NCBI RefSeq assembly: GCF_023008405.1
Contig: NZ_CP095376.1
Coordinates: forward strand, 4,054,001-4,118,000
DNA: 64,000 nt
DNA from: Amycolatopsis sp. FBCC-B4732
GTDB taxonomy: Bacteria > Actinomycetota > Actinomycetes > Mycobacteriales > Pseudonocardiaceae
Direction: 5' to 3'
This document shows positions 61,423-64,000 of the stretch, one piece after another. The notes under the pieces are model-generated. The model was not told where the DNA came from, made no database searches, and worked only from the letters and a program-made list of their open reading frames with translations. A program made the translations under genes and the position numbers. Within the stretch, counting starts at the first letter, position 1. Each line of letters begins with the position of its first letter.

Positions 61423-61739
61423 CAGAGACTGCCCCCGGCGTTGGTGATGGCGCCGGACTGGTTGTCTTCGTTGGCGCTGTAGCTCGACCCGGCGGTGCCG
61501 AGGTTGGTGCCGAACGACCCCAGCGTGCTGCTGTAGCCGGAGACCGCGGCCCACAGCGCCTGCGCGCCCGCGGTGTACTTCGTCGCGTGGGTGCCGTGCG
61601 CCCGGCCGAACTTCTCCGCGGTCACCTGCGAAGTCTCCAGGTCCGGGTTGTCGTCCAGCAGGTTTTCCGCCAGGTCACCGATCGTCTTCGAGGCCGTCGA
61701 CAACGCCTCGGTCGTCGCGGTGTACCCCCCGCCGCTCAT
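61422..61739 (-). CDS. WXG100-like ESX protein
   Basis: 105 residues. Two helices around a Trp: LSTASKTIGDLAENLLDDNPDLETS, GAQALWAAVSGYSSTLGSFG. No signal. The exact WXG tripeptide is absent (W-AAV-SG), so it is a divergent member. It is translationally coupled on both sides (ATGA with the ACP stop before and with the giant protein after), and should form a helical-hairpin partner for secretion with it. Confidence 0.72.
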   Translation of the reverse strand: MSGGGYTATTEALSTASKTIGDLAENLLDDNPDLETSQVTAEKFGRAHGTHATKYTAGAQALWAAVSGYSSTLGSFGTNLGTAGSSYSANEDNQSGAITNAGGSL

Positions 61740-62011
61740 TTCAGCGCCTCTCCCTCAGTTCCGCCAGTTCCCAGGGCTTCCGCGAGCACGGCGGCCACCG
61801 AACCCACGTCGGTGAACCGATCGAGCTGGTCCAGGTCGATCGTCACGCCGTAGTAGACCTCCAGCGCCGCCAGCAGCTTGATCCGGCCTTTCGAGTCGAT
61901 CCCCAGCTCCTCCAGCGGAGCGTCGGGCTCGACGAGGGCCGGGTCGAGCCGGAAGGTCTCGCTGACGACCTTCGTGACTTCGGCGCGGTGATCACCCACG
62001 GTCGCCACCAT
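61736..62011 (-). CDS. Acyl carrier protein
   Basis: 91 residues from ATG 62011. Four-helix ACP with the phosphopantetheine Ser in LEELGIDSKGRIKLLAALEVYYGVTI (DSK instead of the usual DSL), then LDRFTDVGSVAAVLAEAL. Single-domain ACP next to a fatty-acyl-AMP ligase: it should be loaded by that enzyme. Overlaps the ligase by 20 nt and the ESX gene by ATGA. Confidence 0.85.
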   Translation of the reverse strand: MVATVGDHRAEVTKVVSETFRLDPALVEPDAPLEELGIDSKGRIKLLAALEVYYGVTIDLDQLDRFTDVGSVAAVLAEALGTGGTEGEALK

Positions 62012-63632
62012 AACGTGCCTTCGCGGCCGACCGGGCGACCTTCCCGCTGGAGGTGCGCGGAAGTCCACCGGAAGGGACCAGATGCACCCTGCGGAGGGTG
62101 AGAGCGTGCTCGGCGGACACCGCGCGCAGCACGGCCCGGGTCACTTCCTTGACGTCCGCCTCGGCCCCGCGCGCCCACTCGGCGACCACCACGGCGCCTT
62201 CGCCGTCGTCGTCGGTCACGCCGAACGCGGCGACGCGGTCGCGGCGGACGGCCGGATGGGCCTCCGCGGCCGCGGCCTCGATGTCCTGCGGGTGGAAGTT
62301 GCGGCCGTCGACGACGATGAGGTCCTTGAGCCGCCCGGTCACGTAGAGGTCGCCGCGGTGCACGACGCCGAGGTCGCCGGTGCGCAGCCAGCCGCCGAGC
62401 CCGTCGAGGACGCCGCCGAACGCCGCGGCGTCGCCGCGCCCCCAGTAGCCGGTGGCGACGTTCGGGCCGTGGATCCAGATTTCGCCGACGGTGCCGTCGG
62501 GCTGCTCGTGTCCGTCGTGGACGATCCGCACGCGCTGCCCGACCGGCCGCCCGACGGACACCAGTTCCTGCCCGTCGACGATTTCGACCGCCTGCCCCTG
62601 CGCGAGGGCTTCGCGGTCGAAAACGGCGCCGCGCGGACCTTCCGGCCCGGCGCTCGCGACGTACACGGTGGCTTCGGCGAGCCCGTAGGACGGCCGGTAT
62701 GCCTCGCGCCGGAACCCGTGCGGGCCGAAGACCGCCAGGAAGCGTTCCCCCGTGCCCGGGCGGACGGGCTCGGCGCCGTTGAGCGCGACCCGCACGTCCG
62801 AGAGGTCGAGGCCGTCTTCCGCGCCGGCCTCGGCCGCGAGGTCGTAGGCGAAGTTCGGGGCCGCGGTGAACACGGCGGGGTAGTCGGCCAGCTGCCGCAG
62901 CCACCGCCGCGGCCGGTGCACGAACTCCGCCGGCGCCATGAACACCGCCCGGCCGCCGGCGAAGACCGGCAGGCACAGCAGCTGGATCAGGCCCATGTCG
63001 TGGAAGAACGGGATCCAGCCCGCGCAGGTCGTGCCTTCGTCGACGGCGTAAGCCCGGCCGCCCTGCCAGCAGGCGGCGACGATCGCCCGGTGCGGGATCA
63101 CCGCGCCCGCCGGCTCGCGCGTCGACCCCGAGGTGTACTGCAGGTACGCGGGTGCTTCCGGGTCCGGGAGCACCGGATCGGCGCCCGGGCCGGTCAGCTC
63201 GTCGACCACGACGACGTGCTCGTGCGCGGGCAGCCGCGCCGCCGCGGCCGCCGACGTCAGCCACACGCGGGCGCCGGAGTCGGCCAGCACCCCGGCGAGC
63301 CGCTCGGCCTGCGCCGCGTTCGACGGCACCATCAGCGGGACCGCGACGAGCCCGGCGGCCAGCGCGCCGAAGAACGCGAGCGGGTAGGCGAGCTCCTGGC
63401 CCGCGAGGATCGCGACCCGCTCCCCCGGCTCGGCGGCCCGCCGCAGCTCCCCCGCGACCACCCGGACCCGGGCGGCGAACTCGGCCCAGGTCAGCGTGTG
63501 CTCGGCGGCGTGGGAGTGGTCCTGGTGGGTGTAGAGCGGCCGCGGATCGTCCGCGCGGGCGAAGAGCCGCTCCACGATCGAGACGCGCAGCACGTCCTCG
63601 GGCACGGTCACCGGCGCGGTCGGACGGGGCAC
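61992..63632 (-). CDS. Fatty-acyl-AMP ligase-like adenylating enzyme (FAAL)
   Basis: 546 residues. ANL motifs: AYLQYTSGSTREPAGAVI (A3), GWIPFFHDMGLIQLL (FAAL-type motif, HDMGL), SYGLAEATVYVASAG (A5), GWLRTGDLGVVHRGDLYVTGRLKDLIV (A7/A8) and TSSGKVARSAAKARY (A10 catalytic Lys). HDMGLI is typical of FAALs that make acyl-AMP and load ACPs instead of CoA. It heads the ACP-ESX part of the operon and follows a cysteine hydrolase by 10 nt. Fatty-acyl specificity is not deducible. Confidence 0.88.
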   Translation of the reverse strand: MPRPTAPVTVPEDVLRVSIVERLFARADDPRPLYTHQDHSHAAEHTLTWAEFAARVRVVAGELRRAAEPGERVAILAGQELAYPLAFFGALAAGLVAVPLMVPSNAAQAERLAGVLADSGARVWLTSAAAAARLPAHEHVVVVDELTGPGADPVLPDPEAPAYLQYTSGSTREPAGAVIPHRAIVAACWQGGRAYAVDEGTTCAGWIPFFHDMGLIQLLCLPVFAGGRAVFMAPAEFVHRPRRWLRQLADYPAVFTAAPNFAYDLAAEAGAEDGLDLSDVRVALNGAEPVRPGTGERFLAVFGPHGFRREAYRPSYGLAEATVYVASAGPEGPRGAVFDREALAQGQAVEIVDGQELVSVGRPVGQRVRIVHDGHEQPDGTVGEIWIHGPNVATGYWGRGDAAAFGGVLDGLGGWLRTGDLGVVHRGDLYVTGRLKDLIVVDGRNFHPQDIEAAAAEAHPAVRRDRVAAFGVTDDDGEGAVVVAEWARGAEADVKEVTRAVLRAVSAEHALTLRRVHLVPSGGLPRTSSGKVARSAAKARYGGDRG

Positions 63633-63642
63633 GCTGCGGAAC

Positions 63643-64000
63643 CTACCGGTCGGCCCAGAGGTCCCCGAGCCCGGCCACGTCCACGACCGAGCACGTGCGC
63701 GGGAACAGCGTGCCGGTGAGGAAGTCGTGCGTCGCCGCTTCGCGGTCGGCGCAGGCGTCGCGCAGGACGACGACGCGGTAGTCGCGGTCCATCGCTTCGC
63801 GGACCGTGCTCAGCACGACGCCGCTGGTGCTGATCCCGGCGAGGACCAGCGTCGTGATCCCGCGCGCACGCAGCCGCGCTTCGAGGCCTGTGGTGGTGAA
63901 GGCACCGACGCGGATCTTGCGCACCCGGACGTCCTCGTCCTCGGGCACGAGCCGCGCGTCGATCTGCGTGGCCGGTGCGTCGGCGTGCATCGCGGCCCGG
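63643..64000 (-). CDS. Isochorismatase-like cysteine hydrolase (5' end outside window)
   Basis: The visible C-terminal 119 residues have the isochorismatase-fold motifs: LRARGITTLVLAGISTSGVVLSTVREAMDRDYRVVVLRDACADRE, with a Ser-Thr-Ser in place of the usual Cys nucleophile region (GISTSG versus G-x-x-T-x-x-C-V). If confirmed it would lack the Cys, since the catalytic Cys normally follows the T of the V-C motif. The frame runs off the right edge, with an internal Met at 63990. It is the first visible gene of the FAAL-ESX operon. Confidence 0.7.
   Translation of the reverse strand, partial: RAAMHADAPATQIDARLVPEDEDVRVRKIRVGAFTTTGLEARLRARGITTLVLAGISTSGVVLSTVREAMDRDYRVVVLRDACADREAATHDFLTGTLFPRTCSVVDVAGLGDLWADR

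Overview
The DNA is very GC-rich, with strong G/C bias at third codon positions, GTG starts, many 4-nt ATGA or GTGA gene overlaps, WXG100/ESX type VII secretion genes, ANTAR regulators, a SARP regulator and AfsR-like STAND proteins. Together these point to a filamentous actinomycete of the Pseudonocardiaceae. My best guess is Amycolatopsis, but that is inference from style and not from a marker gene. No rRNA, tRNA, CRISPR array or insertion sequence was seen.

Layout. 0-6 kb: an ESX-associated island with a PPE-like tail, an EspC-like secretion target, an EspG-like chaperone, a YbaB-like protein and two peptidoglycan hydrolases fused to WXG-like helices, followed by a frameshifted lipoprotein L,D-transpeptidase. 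6.5-10.2 kb: a HemK-like methyltransferase, then an ECF sigma factor heading an alkylation-repair regulon (Ogt, 2OG-Fe(II) oxygenase, unknown protein, second Ogt-like protein) with two near-identical leaderless promoters. 10.2-16.5 kb: an amino-acid exporter with its LysR regulator, a 1347-aa STAND/TPR protein and a TetR regulator. 16.5-28 kb: an FAD monooxygenase, a decayed prolyl iminopeptidase, an orphan dmpFG pair, an MFS transporter, XRE-cupin regulators, a quinone oxidoreductase lacking its stop codon, a thioredoxin-reductase-like flavoprotein, a globin and a sirtuin. 29-36.5 kb: a locus in which a 20-codon peptide gene and an RRE-ThiF/MccB-like E1 enzyme lie between a STAND/TPR protein and a SARP-STAND-TPR regulator, followed by a 42-aa exported peptide. 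36.6-43.5 kb: a Ser/Thr kinase, a frameshifted DUF3800 gene, a Rieske/b561-like electron-transfer trio and two hydrolases. 43.5-57 kb: a stress island with an ATP-dependent ligase, two LigD-type proteins, three GAF-ANTAR proteins, a SpoIIE phosphatase, two STAS proteins, a PfkB kinase, hemerythrin and GH13, with sigma-F/B-like promoters and a degenerate minisatellite built from the tail of the SpoIIE gene. 57.7-64 kb: a minus-strand operon joining a cysteine hydrolase, a fatty-acyl-AMP ligase, an acyl carrier protein, a WXG100-like protein and a 1064-aa Gly-rich ESX-like substrate with calcium-binding-type repeats.

Two genes carry single-base frameshifts and one lacks its stop codon. These may be real decay or residual assembly indels. 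The best candidate for an undescribed system is the peptide plus RRE-E1 pair at 31.6-32.8 kb. The sigma/alkyltransferase regulon and the FAAL-ACP-ESX operon come next.
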